DNA from: Trichoplusia ni
Lineage: Eukaryota; Arthropoda; Insecta; Lepidoptera; Noctuidae
Length of the DNA: 64,000 nt
Assembly (NCBI RefSeq): GCF_003590095.1
Contig: NC_039492.1
Span: forward strand, 9,052,001 to 9,116,000
Direction of reading: 5' to 3'
The notes beneath the pieces were generated by a model that was not told the DNA's origin, ran no database searches, and saw nothing but the letters and a program-made list of their open reading frames with translations. How positions within the stretch are numbered: position 1 is the first letter of the stretch; every line of letters starts with the position of its first letter. The translations under genes and the position numbers were made by a program. This document shows, in pieces, positions 1-12,435 of the stretch.

Positions 1-1503
1 GTCTTTAGATTGGATGAGTGATTGTGTGTGATTTTTTTCATTTAACTTAAATAGCTACTCGTATCATTAGGTCCCACAAAAATGTTATCAAGTTTCGTTA
101 AACTATGTGAACGTACATTAATTGCGAATTGCTAATCTAATAATTCGTCTATTCAAACATTGTGACAAAATTGAATTAATTCTTGCGAGGCACGCTTCAA
201 AAAGTTTTAACGACCACAATATAAACACCCTTTTGACCTTACAGGGTGTTGTGTGTGGTGTCTCCATTAGAAATTTAATACGGTGCTATAACAGAGTTAA
301 ACCAAGCTTTAGGTATCGTGCCAAGGGTTATTTACTGTCGTCAACGCGATTCAAACTTACATATATCGATCTAAATACTCAGAATATGGGAAAACAATAA
401 TGCTTCTAGCACTTACGATTAATTACTTGCACAAAGTTCTATTGATTTGTTGGGTATTACTATACGTATAGTAAGATGACATAGATAAACTATTTGTGTG
501 TCGTTTAGGAAATATTGTTTTAAACAATCTTTTCCAAAAAATGCTAAATAAAATGACTGAGACGATTTTAAAATAAAGGAAATTTAATAATCCTATTTTA
601 GTCTCCGCACTTGAGTCGAACATTAGCGTCGATCATCCGGGGGCAAGCGGGTCGATTTCTACAAAGTTTTGGGGTCAAATCTGGTTGTGACTGGACCGCA
701 TAGAATACATACTGTACTATAACGCCACTCAAAATTTGTCTATTAAATATAGAAATCTTTTCTGACCATACTCTTAGTTTCAGGGTTTAAATGATTAAAA
801 TAATAATGGCAGTTTAGAAAACAAATGAGTTTTAGTGTAGTCTGTAATTTGATCATTTCAGTGTAAAAGTTTAATCAAAGGATTAGAAGAACCCATATTC
901 TTGTTAACCTCCATTTATAAGCTTAGAAAAATGAAGTAGAAGAAAGGCTGTTTGTTCGTTAAACCTTTAACATAAAAATGCTTTTAATGGTTTATATGGC
1001 AGCATGTTTATGACCAGAGCTTTGTTTTAATTTTTCTGTTCTTTCGCTTTTTAATTTAATTCTCATTGCAAGAAAATGAAATACATTAGGTATAAACTGT
1101 TCTGATAATAATTTAAAAGAAAATAGTGTCTTATATCTTAAGATAGGTACTCTCTTCACTTCACTTAGTTACCTTTTCTATGTAAAATTATCTTTTCATT
1201 TTTGTCTTACTGACATTATTTTGTTGATTATATATTATTTTCCTATGGTTAATACGTCAACAGCTAAGATTCTGTCGATATTAAAACCATGTTCAGTCTC
1301 ATTTTTTTTTATTTTTGTTTTTAATAATGCTGTAGTATTTTTATATTGATTTCTTTTGAAAGGTAAATTTATACTACCTATTTTAGTTTTAATAAACTTT
1401 AATTTATTTTCAAGCAACTAGAATTTAGTGATTTTTTAAAGGTTTTTTTTTGGTCTATGTCTAACGCCAATAAGATGATATTATTTCTGTAACCACAACT
1501 TAC
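1..1503. other. AT-rich flank, probable intron of the left-edge minus-strand gene
   Basis: No convincing coding exon was found here. Short open frames at 122-400 (+), 423-623 (-) and 1235-1417 (-) show no recognisable domain. Because the exon at 1504-1938 ends in a good donor on the minus strand, this stretch is best read as the first intron of that gene, with later exons beyond the left edge. This is an inference. Confidence 0.4.
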
Positions 1504-1938
1504 AGTTTCAAGCGGCGTGTCCCAGTGAAACGCTCCGAGTATGTCATCCCCTCGCACGGGCCTAGTGATTTTCAGTTTGTTCTTCTTCAACTTTATCACT
1601 TGTTTTATCTCGTCCCAAGACGCCTTCACGTAACTTTTCCGCTCGTCCGCCTGCACATCGGCCAGAAAACTCTCACTTTTACACTTAAACCCAGTTTCCT
1701 TATTCCGATGCAAACAATCAGTTGAACGACACTTCGATATCACCACATTATCATCGTCCGGCACGCAAGACTCTACACAACTCGTCTTCACAAAATGTTT
1801 CTCTTTCAATTCATGAATTACTTTTGAAACTCGGTCGTACTTTTCCTTCTCGTAAACTAAATTTGGAATAACATTCTTTTTTAAATCGCTCTCGTAATCT
1901 TTCTTTGGTACGTTAACAATGAACAGTACGCCGGCCAT
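1504..1938 (-). CDS. First coding exon of an unrecognised gene (partial, leaves window at left)
   Basis: On the minus strand an ATG at 1938 in a fair context (CAACAATGG) opens 145 codons beginning MAGVLFIVNVPKKDY. They end exactly at a consensus donor (ACT|GTAAGT), with exon end 1504 and phase 0. The open frame runs on to 1399, but the donor and the sharp change to low-complexity Lys/Asn-rich codons suggest splicing. The frame is also open upstream to an ATG at 2031; I prefer the inner start because its context is better and coding quality drops before it. The peptide is charged, with a Lys/Glu-rich helical stretch near residues 28-50, a cluster of Cys (CVESCVP, CRSTDCLH, near residues 55-80), and a C-terminal HWDTPLET. 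I do not recognise the family. No signal peptide or membrane span is apparent. A CpG-rich block about 0.6 kb upstream could be its promoter. Confidence 0.5.
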
Positions 1939-2489
1939 TGTTGAAACAATATGAGTTACCGATAGTGGTGCAGTGTGCTGCGCCCGCGCACGCACGTAGA
2001 TGTGATCTAAGCTAACGTTGTCACGGCACAAACTAATTTAGCCCTTGTGTCCATTGTTTTATTTGCTGTCGAAATGTCGCCTTTATGTGCGGAAAATTAC
2101 AAAACGATCGACTTCCGTTCTTACAGCAACTGCCTTAGAATTAAAGTTGTTTGTTTCTTTGTAACTGTTTTGTTTTTGTGATTTTATTGAGATAAGAAAA
2201 ACATTAGCGTGCCTTGCAGTTTAGCTCGCGTAATATTTACAAGTGCGATAATCTGTAGTACACATGTGCAAATTTACACAGGTTACATTAAAGTGCTTAT
2301 GAGTAAAACGTTGTTTAATTTACTATGGAAGTAGTTTTGTACATTAACAAACTGCTTTAAACAAGGAACTATAAATAAAACGTAGATGTTGTAAATGACT
2401 GAATATAATTTTCAAAACATGGACATTAGAATAGATAAACGTGTTTCTATTAATAAACAATGTAGAGTGTTAGCGTTTATTGACAATGT

Positions 2490-2830
2490 TCACGTGGCCG
2501 TTTCATCTTATCATGAGCATCCCCTCGGCAACGGTTGCGGGTCAAAATAAAAGCTTGTCGCGCAGCTGAGGCGGGGGCGCGGGCGGCGCAGGGCGGCAGG
2601 CGGCTGCGAGCGGCCGGCGCCCGCCCAGTCGCGGCACTGCCTGCCGACCGCGCGCACCCCGCGCCCCGCCGCGAACACACGATCAATAACCGTGATAACC
2701 TACACTAAAACTCCTAAAAAACCTGCCACGCATCGGGAGCAGGTGCTCGGCACTCGCCAGCCGCAGTCGCCGCCTTCACGTGGGTACCGCGCTCCGGAAC
2801 GCCGACAGCTTTGTCAACACCATAAAACAT
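2490..2830. promoter_or_regulatory. CpG-rich block, candidate promoter or 5' UTR exon
   Basis: In otherwise AT-rich DNA this stretch is strikingly GC-rich. The core at about 2565-2665 is almost pure G+C with many CpG and GGCGG/CCGCC steps. It lies upstream of the minus-strand coding exon starting at 1938, so a promoter or untranslated first exon of that gene is the simplest reading. A divergent plus-strand transcript is also possible. The open frames crossing it (2477-2686 and 2714-3082, minus) look like composition artefacts. No TATA box could be assigned. Confidence 0.4.
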
Positions 2831-5280
2831 GGCCACCTTCGAAAACACATGATCGCCAACCCGTTTACTAAAACGTGAGCTATTCTTGTTCGGCTTGCAG
2901 CAGACAGTTCGTATGTAGCTCCTGTTACCTATGTACTCGTGTTTTAGTGTTACGTAAATAGTACGCGGCTGCCGTTTGAAGATCGATAAGTTATTAAATC
3001 TTTTATGAAACGATTTGATTGCCGCCTCCGATTGTAGCGTTCCTTTCATGACTACAGAAAACGTTATTATCGACATTTCCATATCAATGTCTTATTGTCC
3101 CCTTTGTGTCGTAATTGGTAGCGACTAATTGGCTTTCACGTGTGAATTCGTCGTCAGTCAGATGGCTGCGAACGTCTATTGTATAATTGCCAAAAACGCG
3201 AAGCTGCCAGGATACAGCTCTCATTATATAACGCTATCCTTGTTGTGACGTAAGTGTTGTGGACAGGTGAGCTCCAAATCTTATTCATTCATTTGTTAGA
3301 AGCTGAAGTATTTGAAGACCCCGATTTAAAACCTATACTATTAATTCCGGTACCGATAATCTTGTCAAAAAATGTCTTAATAAAATATTTACGTAAAATA
3401 AAACCCATACGTTTTGTTTAGGAGGTCTAAAAAGTCATACATTCAAGTGAGTTATGTAAGGGTGATATATTTATTTGTTGTTAAGCTAGGGCCATACGCG
3501 CGCGTCTTTAGTCGGACGCCTAAGGCATCTTTAACGGGGGTGGCAGGTATAGTCAATGTCAATAAGGTTCAAGCCAAACACTATTCACAATTTCGGAGGA
3601 TACATTAATATTACGAAGGTTAGCACCTAGTGTGGACTGCTCCTTACGTGCCAAGTATAAACTCTTATAGAGCAGAAAATAAATGTTAGTCCTCTTTTGA
3701 GATATTATTTATCTAGCAATTATCTATTTGTCAACTAGAGTCAGTAATGTAACGCTTAAAAGTGCCTGAGAAACGCCCTATTTGAAATAAAAACTTTTGA
3801 TTCTTATTTTGATCTCAGAAAAACTCTAAAAAGCCAAGTTTAACTCTTGCATACTAAGTATCATAAGCGAATTGATTTGAAGCCTAAACGTTTAACCAAA
3901 TTGAGTCAAGCATCCAGTTTATTTAATTAAAACTTAGTTACGGTTTAGATTGGAGACGAATGCTAATGGTCGAAGAAATCAATTCATATTTCGCTTGCTA
4001 TCCACTAATTCACATATGTTCTTACATAACAAGTTAAACTTATAAGTGCTACTTATAGTAGTATACATATATTTTTTCTAATACAGAGTTTGACATCAAC
4101 GCCTTTCGTCAAGGTCGTGGGTATGACTTAAAAAGCCTGTAGCTAAGTTCAAAGTGTTTTCATTTTAAATTAACATAACAAAGATTGAAGCCTGTATTTG
4201 GGTCATGGGTTCGAAGCTAGCTAAAAGTGTTCATCGATTTTACGCATACTTAGGTACAAAAACTTCCAGAGCCAGACTTTGTTAGGTAATCTTTCTGAAA
4301 AACTGGTTTTAGTACCAACACACAAATCTCTATCATTAAATAAATGTCTTTTAGAGATCGAATCCGTGACCTTCCTCTAACAATGGACCGCAAATCCCGT
4401 CTTGAAATACATTAAAATGAACCTTATTGTTATGGCATAAAGACGCTTTTAAGGTCGATATTGCCACACATGTGTGGTATACTGTATTTACCCTTTACGT
4501 GGAAAGGATATTAAAAAGAATGGTGGTCAAGATAATGGCATTGTCAGCATGTATCTACCATGACAGATATCAGGGCATCGAAGGCTGCGTTTAAATCTTC
4601 ATTTTACTTAGTATCTTTTATATACATAATTATATTAGAAAAATCTAAATATTTTACAGTAGCAGTATTTTTGTCTCTATTTTTCAACACGAAATGAAAG
4701 AGATAGCATGATTCTTATCGACGACTCAATTTTGAACGACGTTTCAGTAGGTAATCGTCCATTCGCCTTTTCCATTTTGACTTCGTTAATTATATTGTTT
4801 GTTCCATTGATTGATTTATGATATGTTTTAGTTAATCTGATGTTTTGATAGCGGACAAAACAATTGTTATTTTTCAAAATATATAACCTTTTTTAGGTCA
4901 AGCGATTGTATTTATTGGCGAAGTAATCAAACTTTTGGAAACTTCAAGTTAACACTAATGGGTTTTCTGATCCAAAACAAACTGGAAATTATAAAACGGT
5001 TTTGTTTTCCCGACGCAAGGCAAAAGCAAATATCTCTAAAATAACTTCTTTAATGCTAATGCTGTTGATGTTGAGCTATTGCGTCTAAACAACTCAGCTG
5101 ATCTAGACAAGTTTTAATACACAGTTAGCTTCAATTCAGTGTTAGAACAATTTAGCTGCATTTCTAGACTGCATTATTTGGCTGTTGAGGTAAAGCCGTG
5201 AAACTTTCTGTTATTTTTTTTTCATTAATGTTTTTAATGTACAGTTTTGTTAACTTGTAGCCGTCTTTAATTTTATAAAA
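2831..5280. other. Intergenic, no gene recognised
   Basis: AT-rich DNA with no open frame that resembles a known protein and no RNA gene. The short frames at 3414-3608 (+) and 4677-4877 (-) have no splice support or domain. Confidence 0.5.
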
Positions 5281-5289
5281 GGGGTTTTC

Positions 5290-5405
5290 TCGGGCGTATT
5301 TATCGTGATCGCCCGACCAGTTTCGGATACAACCGAAGTTTTTTGTTATGAGCTAACGCGGCAGCGGGTTCGTCAGTCTAAGAGACCACTGCAATTGATA
5401 CTGCC
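5290..5405. mobile_element. MITE fragment, TTTATCG family
   Basis: A degenerate copy of the element at 6183-6336. It shares GTATTTATCG, GCCCGA, AGTTTCGGATACAACCGA and GTTATGAGCTAACGC with that copy. The right terminal arm is not recognisable, so it is truncated or diverged. Confidence 0.5.
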
Positions 5406-6182
5406 ATATAAAAATGATAGAGTGCAGTAATGACCTCCATTTATACGTGGCAAATATCACGAAGAGCATGTGAAATGTAAATCATTAGAACAAAGCAGCA
5501 CTCTGTTTAATTACGTGTATTTCGAATTCTGACCTAATGGTAGAACAATGTTTCAATGTTAAGTAAATATTGTAGAGGTTTGGTACAAGGAGGTTCTATT
5601 CACATTTCTATTTAACCCTTTTACTGATACTGGTTAACATTAAATAATGTTCTTCATTTAAGATTAGTACCAATTATCCCCATTTTTTGATCGCTAGTTT
5701 CGGGGAATTCTATAGATTCTATAGAATATTAAAAAAAGCTGTTAGTGTATAATTATATAGTACTGCAGGTTTTTGTAATTGATAAGGTGATATATAACAC
5801 TGAAAGTAACAAAATTTATTGAAATCCATTAATTACCAATCACAATGAAAAAACACAAAACCCATAAAACGGATAATATACTTCGTTTAATTGTTAATCG
5901 ATATGCTGGCAAAACACATTAATAAAAACTATGAATTTTATTTCACATTCTCAACTTCTCATTTTTAAAAATCCATACATTTCTTTAACATTTTTTAAAT
6001 GACTCTCACCCTTAGACATTTACTCCGTGTGTCGCGAGGAGTTTCACAAACATTGAAGCTACATACACCAAAACCTAGACACCCAAACATGGGACTTATT
6101 TTCATCGGCACTTGGTCCCCTTGAAGCCAAAGATTATAAGACAACATTATTTCTTTATAGAAACTATCGTAAGACTAATTCA

Positions 6183-6336
6183 TTATTAAATGATGCAACG
6201 ATTCACACGTATTTATCGGGAGTGCCCGAATAGCTTTCTTAGACGTCAGCTCATGATTAAGGACTTCGGTTGGGTCCGAAACTAGTCGGTCACTCCCGAT
6301 AAATACGCGTGAGTATACCGTTGCGTTATTTAATAA
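6183..6336. mobile_element. MITE with about 45-bp terminal inverted repeats
   Basis: The left arm starts TTATTAAATGATGCAACG and runs to ATTTATCGGGAGTG. The right end is its imperfect reverse complement, from CACTCCCGATAAATACG to GTTATTTAATAA. The centre holds GTCAGCTCATGATTAAGGAC and GGGTCCGAAACTAGTCGG, which recur in the copies near 5.3, 11.5 and 35.4 kb. There is no coding capacity. It is a non-autonomous DNA transposon of unassigned superfamily. Confidence 0.7.
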
Positions 6337-8729
6337 TAAGACAACGCTGTTCCGCAGTCTTACAACCTGCTTACAAGCGGCAACTAATGGAACAGATGGC
6401 TCAGTTCCTAGATTGTAAGAGACAGTAAACTCGAAATAGTTAGTTATTTACAGTTTATTACACATCCCAGAGCCAAGACGAATGTTAACGTTTACTTTAA
6501 AGACCTAGGTTTGTTGATATACTTAGTTAGTTATTGGAAAGAGATTCCGAATTATCATGGACCATTAGAATAATATAATAATAGAATTTGAATTAAATAG
6601 TTTAATGGTTGCATTGACTGTACCTAAATAAATATAAAAAGAAATATAATCGTATCGATATCGTTAAATACTCACTGACGTTGAATTTTATGTTCATGTA
6701 AAAAGTGTTTTGTCAATGTCTTTTAATTCTCTCATTTTCTCAAACGTACTTTATCTTTATGTCGCCCGGTGTTTCACAAACATTCAAGACAACCCAGACT
6801 CGAAACAAGTCACTTGTGGAGGTATTGACTAGGATTCATCTGTCTGATCATTTTATCGCGACAAAACCTTGTTTTATCGTCATTTCATACCGTTCTAATA
6901 AACTCTACAAAACAACCTCACAGCCCGTATAGCGAACAGAACTTCAAAATCAATTTCCTGTCGAATCACATCCAATTCCAGTGTTTTTCATTCAGCTAGG
7001 ACCATGTCTGTGAAAAGTTTTAACTAATTCTAACTATAGTGATAATCACTCCAAAGTTATCAGTATAAAGATTACTGCAACTATAACGTTGATCGTGCGC
7101 TGCGCCAATTCACTGTATCATCTACACTATGTTGTAGTTATGGAAAAGAGACGCCGCTCTTCCTAATGTAGAGCACTGACTCGCTCGCACATGCACGGTG
7201 TTACTTAAGGATGTGGTACTTAGTACTAGGGTTGTCACTACTGCAGACTGCAGTGTCAGACGTCTGGCTAAGGGCATTGCTCTGTCATATCTTATACCAC
7301 ACCCAGTTCAGAATATAAAATACTGAAACAAGACTTGCATTTTAATTTTGTGAAAGCGAAGTTTTCATGTTTTATTTTAAATTTTATGAATGTTGAGAAA
7401 ATCTATTCTAAGCATACTGTTTTGCGCGGCTTTCTTTTCAAATTGAATGTGAATAGGTATAATGTGATTGACAAACGAATAAATACATTTTAAGTAATTA
7501 ATACATTATAATCACGTAATAAATAAATGACTTCATCAATCCTAATTAGTATACAAAATTTGCATGATTTAAATAATCAAAACTATACGTGTGACCGAGG
7601 TTTAGCGTGACATCAAGTTCACGTAATTGTAATGATATTAAAAATTTATTTACTTTTAGCATTACAATAGATTAAAAATAAATTTGACATTGAAAAAGCC
7701 CTCATTTGAGACACTAAAGTTAAACTACTTTGCAGTATTCGGGGACGCTTTTAGTAGCTTCTGTCACTCTTGAAAGCGTTTTACTTGCAACCTCTTTAGC
7801 TCAATAACCACTTTGCTGTAAACACGTACATTTGACAGCAAGTACAATAAAATGGTTATTAAAAAGTTTATGTATATTGTACAGGTCACTTGTCTCGGGT
7901 AGCTAAGACTTTATGCACCCGTTTCACAGTAACTATGTAACCACAGTTCATCGGGTGTAGTGTCGCGACTCTTTTTAAGGTTGGACTGTGCAATTGTGGA
8001 AGCGTGATAGCGTTCTGCAGCAGGTATAGTGCCGTCTTTTTCTTATTACTTAGGAGGTGATGTGGTGAAAAGAGAGAGATGTTATTCTAACAACTTTGGT
8101 GAGGTGGAGCCAATTAGTTTCAGATCCAACCAGCGTCTAAAATCATATCTCGTGCCTCCGTCGACCAACTAGATCTTGCTCAATGCTCAATGTTCAATCA
8201 CAGTAAAAAACAGCACTTGGTCAATCCTTCACTACCGTATTACATTTGATTTGATGATAGGATCCTGTTTTGTAAGCCAATGGTATTGCTTACATTTACC
8301 CAGCAGTACAAAGACTACATAAAATAAAACTAAATGAATCTTTTATGCAAGGTCTAAAAAGCTCTGCACCGTTCAAAAACTACTAGAAAAGAACAGACCT
8401 AATATACGTAGGATGAGATAACTCGCCCACTTAATGTCTTACTTTATATTTCCATTTAATTTCTTTTTATAGATTAAAGTAGCAAGCCTTTGTTTATATG
8501 AAAAAGATTAGATCTACAATTCGCCTTTTAGATTGTGAGCAAACGAAGCTAGCAAAAGCTTTTAATAAATACTGGTGGTACCTATTATGAAAGAGTTAAA
8601 AATGCAGCTTATGAAACTAATGGTATATTTTATTTTAAGAAGGCTCTGTATGTCTTGTTTTGCTCTGATTCTCGTTCCACTTTATTCTTGGTTTATGAGA
8701 GGATTGGGTTTCCTGTCTAATTGACTGAC
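6337..8729. other. Intergenic; one dispersed repeat, otherwise nothing recognised
   Basis: Holds a diverged repeat at about 7135-7205 (described separately). The open frame at 6705-6932 (+) has no domain or splice support. No gene was seen. Confidence 0.45.
7135..7205 (+). repeat. Dispersed repeat family X, copy 1
   Basis: Contains GGAAAAGAGACGCCGCTCTTC followed by a GTAGAGCACTGACTCGC stretch. It is related to the copies at about 26041-26110 (+) and 52975-53050 (-), which carry GTGGAAGAGAG, TGCCG, TCTAC and GCGCTGTCACGCTTC in the same order. This copy is the most diverged of the three. Confidence 0.45.
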
Positions 8730-8730
8730 T

Positions 8731-8940
8731 CCTCGGATAGCCAAGTGGTAAACGTCACCACGCAAAACCTACTGCGCGCCACGGGTGGCGTGTTCGTTCC
8801 CGCGTAACACTGAATTTGTGTGATCCACGAAGCTCGTTCTTCGTATGGGTGTTTTTGTGGAAATGACGTCGTCATCGTTTGTTAGACCTGACATACAAGG
8901 ATTAAATTTTTAAGTGCTGGACAGGAATTATTAAAAAATA
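8731..8940 (+). mobile_element. tRNA-derived SINE (type 1)
   Basis: A pol III-like head: A-box-like GGATAGCCAAGTGGTAAACG, then a CACCACGCAAAACCTACTGCG core, then a B-box-like GTTCGTTCCC. The body (TGTGATCCACGAAGCTCGTTC) runs into an AT-rich end. A minus-strand copy of the same head lies at about 9925-10012. The right boundary is approximate. Confidence 0.6.
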
Positions 8941-9924
8941 AACCTCCAAGCCTGCAAAAGTAGGAAACAAAATGAAACATCGGGAAAAACTTTGTTTTTA
9001 AAGATAGAATTGAATACATACATACATACACGACTACTGAACACATAAAACCACAACACACAGAAATAAATACATTATTCATCTGTTTATTGTCTCATGT
9101 CCCTTTCATGTAATTTATTGGCAAGGTAACCGAAGAAACTTCTTTACGAGGTCCAAAGAAAAATATTAACGTCACGTAGAAAAAACCTTTGCATTATCCC
9201 CGTTGCATAATAATACAACCACAAATAAGTCCCAAAATGGAATTACATTAACATCAAAGGAACTGTAGTTTTTGAGACAGATCTCTGTGGGTTTTTGGCA
9301 TTATAACTTTAATATAGAGCCTAGATATATATAGGAACGTCTATAGTGCCCAGATAATGTTAGATCGTATAAGCGTAGACATTACTGTAACGTATTAAAT
9401 GTGGAAAACGGACTACTTGAAATAAAAAAAAATGACTTTGATTGTGATTTTGATTATTAAAAATAATAACACGCGAATGATGTTGACAAATGACTGGTTC
9501 AGTTCAAAACATTTTGGTATTTTGATCAACATTAGCGATGGGAGAAAACTAATTTACCTACAAGCCATAATCCCTTAGTAGATTGATGGGAAAGCCTTTA
9601 CAAAATAATTATTATTTCATACATAAATTAATAAGCTCTCCTTCAACGCCACGTTCTTAATCATAATGTTATGAGAATTTTCACTACCCATCATGAATGT
9701 TATAATAAAGTAATATAAAATGCGATGGCGTAAGATAGCACGTTTATTCTACTCTTACTTTATTAAAGTTTTATGAAAGAGATTCTTTTGCATTTTAATA
9801 AAAATATTTCGTATATTAAAAGTTTCGCGCCTTAAGGGATTTAATCTATCTATCTAATTTTATGTCTCGAGGGAATCCGAAAACATTAAAGAAACATGCA
9901 CATTTCGCCTCAGAATATATGTAC

Positions 9925-10012
9925 ACTTGTCCTACGCTGGGATCGAACCTGCGAAACGTCGTGCACAGTAGGTTTGGCGTGGTCACCTCAACCACTTGGC
10001 TATTCCGTGCCG
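9925..10012 (-). mobile_element. tRNA-derived SINE head (type 1), truncated
   Basis: Read on the minus strand it contains AATAGCCAAGTGGTTGAGG, CCACGCCAAACCTACTG and the B box GGTTCGATCCC, matching the element at 8731. The body beyond the B box is short or diverged. Confidence 0.6.
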
Positions 10013-11460
10013 TCTAATTTACACTACGTTTAATCAGAACCTGTTTTGATCCTTAATCAAATAAATAACTTATTATTATTACATACAAATATTACTAGTA
10101 TAGACAAAGTAATGTATTTTTTAACAGAAATAATCTACGCAGACATATTCAAAAGCGTTAACCATAATGCACTAAATGTATGGAGAAGACATGAAGTTTT
10201 AACTCAAATGTCATCTGAATATGTGACAGTTTTTGCAGTACAAATGTAAATTGTCTAGAGAATAGAGCATCTATTCTGATAACATAAGGTTCATTTTCGC
10301 TATTCCTCATTCCCTGGCGCGGCTAACCGCACAAAACTTACTCGTACTTGGCTATTATGTAATGACGTGAGTCGATACAATACCCTGTGGTGTTGTTAAT
10401 CCGATGCAGTATTGTTCATCGAGCGTATCAACCGTAACAGATAATGATTATGGAAACTGCATAGATAACACACAATTATAACCAATGTGGCACAGATTAA
10501 AACTGCCTTTCCACTAGGGATGTGCGAGATATGTTCTTATACTTATAAAAACGCTTTATAAAAATAATTTTCATTTATTGATTTCTCGTTTCGCATCCTT
10601 GATGAACACACAGCCTTGTCATATCTTACGTCGTAGAGATTATTATCTAATGATTCGTGGGATTCCGCATGCTATAACATTGAAAAGTTGTGCAAGTGCA
10701 ATTTAGCTAGTTTATGAAATTCAAACATATTAGCTCCAAATTCAAGAGTATGTTTATTTTTTGGCGTCTCCCTACCTATCTAACCTATGTTGAATGAAAA
10801 CCTCTTGAAAACAAGTCTAAAAATGAAACGCAAAATCATAAAAAATAACCGCAACTTTATTTTATTGCAATTGCTTATCATGATCAATAATATTACTTTA
10901 GATCCTCTAAAGTAAGGCAAGTAAGGCAAGGCAATAAAACTACAACAATGCTTAAACAAACCAGCCAGCATTAAATGCATAATTCTCAACTATTCTTTTT
11001 GCGATCTACAACAAACAAATAAACAGAGCGAGTTTTTATTCTCTTTTATTTCATATTTCTAATGTACATTAAATGAAAGTAGGAATGCAATATTCTTTTC
11101 TCTTGCGTGTAATAAGTATGGCATTATGGAATTACACACTAACAATGCTATCAAATACAGAAACTACAGCTGTTTCGACGGAAAATTTGGATTTATAATT
11201 GTGTAATTCTGTTATTGGAAAAACGTTCTTATTGTATGTACCTAACGTTGTTTGTTGTTATAATACAAATTATAGCGTTTTTTGAAATAATACGGTCAAA
11301 TGAGCGGTTTAGATTCTTTCTATGTTTATTTTTTATTAAAAAAAATCGAAATAAGTACTTAAACTGTTATTGTTAAAGATATTTTGCTAAAGATAATTCA
11401 GTAAATAGAATAAGCATTTGTCTATTAACTTTCTTAAAGCAGATAGATTTGTTGTTATTT
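10013..11460. other. Intergenic, nothing recognised
   Basis: AT-rich DNA. The frames at 10046-10249 (+) and 10780-10989 (-) have no recognisable domain or splice context. Confidence 0.45.
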
Positions 11461-11530
11461 ATTTAATAACGGTATACTCACTCGTATTTATCGAGATTGT
11501 CCGTCTAGTTTCGAACCCGACCTGATCGTC
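11461..11530 (+). mobile_element. MITE fragment, TTTATCG family
   Basis: Starts ATTTAATAACGGTATACTCA, close to the outer arm of the element at 6183-6336. It continues through CGTATTTATCGAGATTGTCC and CTAGTTTCGAACCCGACC. Only one half is present. Confidence 0.5.
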
Positions 11531-12329
11531 TTAAAACAAGTAGAATTAGAAAGTTATCGTTTAAATAACTTGGAAAAAGAAAGACTCCACAATTGTATTA
11601 GAAGACGTAAAGTGGAAACACAAGTAGGTACTAAAGTACAGTCATTAAAGCAATCTGCTTTTAGATTTCGGTCTAATCATGTGTCGGTCTGGAGACATTA
11701 AAGTAAAAGCGCCATCTTAACTTTAATATCTCCGCAAGGACGCTTCTTACCTACGAGACTATTTGTTACAAGAACTAGCTTAATATTTAATTTGATATAA
11801 TTTTAATATCGCATTTGTAAACCGTTCTTTATTAGTGTCAAAATTTGGTTTCGTTGTCACGCTACAAGCCTCTCTCCTAAACTTTCAAGAGTGGGGTTTT
11901 TTTTCAGATAAGGCCAAATATTTATAGCAATTTTTACTGTTTTAATAACATCGGGGAGTTTTCAATCAAACAAATTCTTTACAGTTCAATGTTTACGGAT
12001 TTGAACGCAGGATCGTTTTACCATTAACAAAATAAAAATGAAATGGTAACTGTATTCAATTAATTGTGAGATAGAGTGCTTTTACTGGCAAGGTTTTACT
12101 TTATTTTGTTGGGAAATAATATACAGAGCGTTTTTAGCGTGATCCGTAAAAGAAAAAAACGTAAGAAACCAACGCAGTCGATCTTTTCAAAGATGTAGTA
12201 GGCCACGTACAAGCTACAAACAGTAAACGGTACAGGTAAGTACCGTAAGGAAACCAGCACATCTAAGAAATATTCAAGTGTGTTTATTACCATGATAGAG
12301 GCCTTTTCTCGGATTGGTAATCTTCAAAG

Positions 12330-12435
12330 GACTCCTTGCGTATTGGACTAAATCCCACCCATGTTCCTTCTTTTGCCCTTCATGTACCGAGGCCACGGTA
12401 AAACTCTCGGACAGTCCCACTGCCTCGGCAGGACA
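12330..12435. repeat. Dispersed repeat fragment (CCCACCCATG family), copy 1
   Basis: Shares with 14223-14315 the ordered blocks CCCACCCATG, TTCCTTCTTTTGCCCTT, a GTACCGAGGCCACGG-like block, ACAGTCCCACTGCCTCGGCAGG. On the minus strand it would end GGGTGGGATTTAGT, which resembles a retroelement 3' end. The class is uncertain. Confidence 0.45.

Noticed and set aside
2714..3082. 122-codon minus-strand frame
   Set aside because: Crosses the CpG-rich block and AT-rich DNA with no domain or splice support. An untranslated or promoter role is more likely.
8731..8800. Functional tRNA gene
   Set aside because: A- and B-box-like strings are present but no cloverleaf or anticodon stem can be folded; it is a SINE head. 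The same applies at 9925-10012, 23819-23893, 28585-28660 and 57020-57090.
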